A stretch of DNA of 7,088 nucleotides from an uncultured Clostridia bacterium. GTDB taxonomy: Bacteria; Bacillota; Clostridia; Christensenellales; UBA3700. Positions within the stretch are counted from its first letter, which is position 1. Each line of letters opens with the position of its first letter. Location of the stretch: the NCBI GenBank assembly GCA_947176115.1, contig CAMWPK010000077.1:1-7088 (forward strand). The letters run 5' to 3'. Positions 5,836-7,088 of this stretch are shown one piece after another. The notes under the pieces were generated by a model. It made no database searches. It was not told the DNA's origin and worked only from the letters and a program-made list of their open reading frames with translations. Made by a program: the position numbers and the translations under genes.

Positions 5836-5885
5836 TCGCTTCGCTCCTTACGACTGGAGCGAAGCGAAATGGAGAAATCTCAACC
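5836..5885 (+). repeat. Dispersed repeat copy 6 with a 12-bp-arm hairpin
   Basis: Perfect inverted repeat TCGCTTCGCTCC (5836-5847) and GGAGCGAAGCGA (5856-5867) with an 8-base loop, continuing into the repeat tail GGAGAAATCTCAACC (5871-5885). It sits about 55 bases before the target start codon, so it would form a stable hairpin in the leader. Confidence 0.75.
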
Positions 5886-5940
5886 ACTATATATGACAAA
5901 TAAAAAAGAAAATAAACTAAAAAGAGGCATAAGGACGAAA

Positions 5941-7088
5941 ATGAGTAAGACGAAAGAGAAAATAAAGTTAAAGGTGATATTGATAGCGATATTAGCGCTG
6001 GCAATAATACTGAGTTGTGTACTCTTTGTATACAATCCCAATATAAAGACGGCGGACGCTTTTTCCAATGCGACCAACGTGGGCTCGCAATCGACTAATT
6101 TGGGCGAACTGATGCTGGAGGGTTACGACACGACGGGCACAGGGAAGATTTTCGACCAGGATGTCTTTTGGCCTTTAGTCGAGTTGGTTACGGGCGTAAG
6201 CAATCCCAATATTTCTACGCTCAACAGCTGGAGTACTATTAGGACAGCTAATCAGTTCAGATCCGCCAATTCCGCCAACAGTAGCAAAGACTTATCCGTC
6301 ACGATAAACGGCTTGAGCTGGACGCCTACTTATCTGTCTTATAATTCTAAAAACGAACCTATATTGACATTTTGGCTGTCTACGAATACCATTTCGGACA
6401 AATATAACGCTCAAGCGACCAATACTATCGGCGCATATCCCAATAATATGTACGGCACGTCTTGGATGAGGGCGAGCGTACTCAACAATGGTGGAAGTTA
6501 TGCCGCGACGTACAACGCTACGTCGTTGACGGCTGTAGCGCAATCTACTACCAGCGCTTGGGCGAACTACACGATGGCTAAGACCACTGCCGTAGGCGGT
6601 TCTTCTATCAAGGAATTCCTTGAAGTGCCTGACAATATGTCCTGGCAACATTCTCAGAGCGCGAAGACGTCCGCAGGGCAGTCTTATGATTTCAACAATG
6701 ATTCATTGGACAGCGGTGGCTCATATAATGCCAATTACAATTACTATACGAATGCTACAGTCAATACTACCGGCTATCAAGCCTGGAAGAACGACACGCT
6801 GTGGCTTCCCAGCGTAGCTGAAGTGGGATGCACAAGCGGTGTAACCGGCTTGTGGCAAACATCCGTTAACCAACGTGCGTCAAGCACGTATTCCTGGCTC
6901 CGGTCGGCTTACTATGCCGGTTACTACATTTCGTACGTACTGGCGGCGGCCGGCACTAGCATGAATTACTCTATTGTCACGCATTCCTACGCGGTACGGC
7001 CCGCGTTTCATCTCAATCTAAAATCTGCCGGCGCTCGCGCCGGCTCTCTGGGGGCTGAGCCCCCGACGGATGTAGAATCCGTATACAA
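5941..7088 (+). CDS. DGR target: secreted or anchored C-type-lectin-fold (DUF6273-like) variable protein, partial
   Basis: 382 codons are visible and the frame is still open at the window end. The start ATG has AAGGA five bases upstream; an in-frame ATG at 5893 lacks a ribosome binding site. Residues 1-31 are a Lys-rich start plus a hydrophobic stretch, then an AxA-like site (ADA, 38-40), so it is exported or membrane-anchored. Residues ~41-300 are rich in Asn, Ser, Thr and Tyr and I cannot assign them beyond likely extracellular sequence. Residues ~292-360 (LWLPSVAEVG, then WLRS at 319-322, then AVRPAFHLNL at 351-360) resemble the DUF6273/formylglycine-enzyme-like C-type lectin fold seen in many DGR targets. 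VR covers residues 316-355. Eleven residues differ from the template-encoded version: Y324, A326, G327, Y329, I330, V333, Y343, S344, I345, H348 and Y350. Such proteins usually display a variable ligand-binding face; the ligand is unknown. Confidence 0.88.
   Translation, partial: MSKTKEKIKLKVILIAILALAIILSCVLFVYNPNIKTADAFSNATNVGSQSTNLGELMLEGYDTTGTGKIFDQDVFWPLVELVTGVSNPNISTLNSWSTIRTANQFRSANSANSSKDLSVTINGLSWTPTYLSYNSKNEPILTFWLSTNTISDKYNAQATNTIGAYPNNMYGTSWMRASVLNNGGSYAATYNATSLTAVAQSTTSAWANYTMAKTTAVGGSSIKEFLEVPDNMSWQHSQSAKTSAGQSYDFNNDSLDSGGSYNANYNYYTNATVNTTGYQAWKNDTLWLPSVAEVGCTSGVTGLWQTSVNQRASSTYSWLRSAYYAGYYISYVLAAAGTSMNYSIVTHSYAVRPAFHLNLKSAGARAGSLGAEPPTDVESVY
6887..7005 (+). repeat. VR: DGR variable repeat with IMH
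   Basis: The 119-base counterpart of TR2. Mismatches fall at TR2 adenines (14 of 15), giving A to T seven times, A to G four times and A to C three times. Ten of eleven Asn codons are replaced: four by Tyr, two by Ile, and one each by Ala, Gly, Ser and His. The constant GC-rich blocks are unchanged. It ends in CGGCCCGCG (6997-7005), the presumed initiation-of-mutagenic-homing site; TR2 and VR diverge from the following base onward. Confidence 0.95.
7027..7082. repeat. Three consecutive perfect hairpins just after VR
   Basis: Hairpin 1: GCCGGCG (7027-7033) and CGCCGGC (7038-7044), loop CTCG. Hairpin 2: GGGGGC (7050-7055) and GCCCCC (7059-7064), loop TGA. Hairpin 3: ACGGAT (7066-7071) and ATCCGT (7077-7082), loop GTAGA. 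A hairpin or cruciform a few bases past the IMH is a known aid to homing in several DGRs. Here the structures begin 22 bases after VR and lie inside the open reading frame (encoding SAGARAGSLGAEPP and following). A terminator is unlikely because translation continues through them. Confidence 0.7.

Larger units (their letters stand above)
5357..5940. other. Non-coding repeat-rich region and long leader of the target gene
   Basis: No protein gene is supported here. In order it contains an inverted pair of dispersed repeats (5412-5508), a weak terminator-like hairpin (about 5564-5584), a promoter (5595-5623), two related palindromes (5637-5652, 5672-5691), an inverted repeat copy (5744-5783), a 12-bp-arm hairpin with another copy (5836-5885) and the target ribosome binding site (AAGGA, 5931-5935). 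If the promoter is real the target mRNA leader is about 310 bases. Confidence 0.75.

Noticed and set aside
5893..5940. Alternative in-frame start of the target at 5893
   Set aside because: No ribosome binding site upstream, whereas 5941 has AAGGA at good spacing.
6007..6018. Possible lipoprotein signal (ILSC, residues 23-26) in the target
   Set aside because: The residue two before the Cys is Leu, which is unfavourable, and the hydrophobic run continues after the Cys; a type I signal or membrane anchor fits better.
6292..6651. Minus-strand open frame of 119 codons inside the target gene
   Set aside because: It overlaps a clear secreted protein with a good ribosome binding site; its Arg-rich translation is typical of an antisense shadow.

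Overview
The window carries what looks like a complete diversity-generating retroelement (DGR) with its target gene, flanked by ordinary chromosomal genes. Low-to-moderate GC, sigma-A type promoters, strong AGGA/GAGG ribosome binding sites, a GPH-type sugar transporter, a four-helix-bundle (TIGR02436-like) protein and a secreted protein with a DUF6273/C-type-lectin-like 'WLRS...VRPAFHLNL' core together suggest an uncultured gut-type Clostridia (Bacillota). That placement is inference. No phage structural genes are visible, so this looks like a cellular rather than a phage DGR.

Layout: a four-helix-bundle protein (23-373); a promoter and MFS/GPH transporter (486-2228) closed by a strong terminator; a second promoter driving a 558-residue reverse transcriptase (2418-4094) whose last ~110 residues resemble the DGR accessory protein Avd, so RT and Avd appear fused. 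The 960-base gap after the RT holds two tandem copies of a template-repeat (TR) plus downstream structured spacer (Sp) unit. Copy 1 (TR1, 4152-4215) has lost every adenine-rich block. Copy 2 (TR2, 4533-4651) is intact and has its own consensus promoter at 4467-4496. Next come an orphan RelB/DinJ-type antitoxin (5057-5356), about 580 bases of dispersed repeats, a promoter and two related palindromes, and finally the target gene (5941 to beyond the window end), which contains the variable repeat (VR, 6887-7005).

How it works together: TR2 and VR align without gaps over 119 bases and differ at 15 positions, 14 of which are adenines in TR2. This is the adenine-specific signature of DGR mutagenic retrohoming. 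In the VR reading frame TR2 presents eleven AAC/AAT codons, which can become 15 amino acids but never a stop; ten of the eleven are changed in the present VR. By analogy with the Bordetella phage BPP-1 DGR, the TR-Sp RNA would be reverse transcribed by RT with Avd, adenines mutated, and the cDNA would replace VR, diversifying the ligand-facing surface of a secreted or membrane-anchored C-type-lectin-fold protein.

Most unusual points: the RT-Avd fusion, the duplicated TR-Sp unit with an adenine-stripped first copy that would encode a stop codon if used, the separate promoter for the template RNA, and a trio of perfect hairpins just after VR that lie inside the still-open target reading frame.
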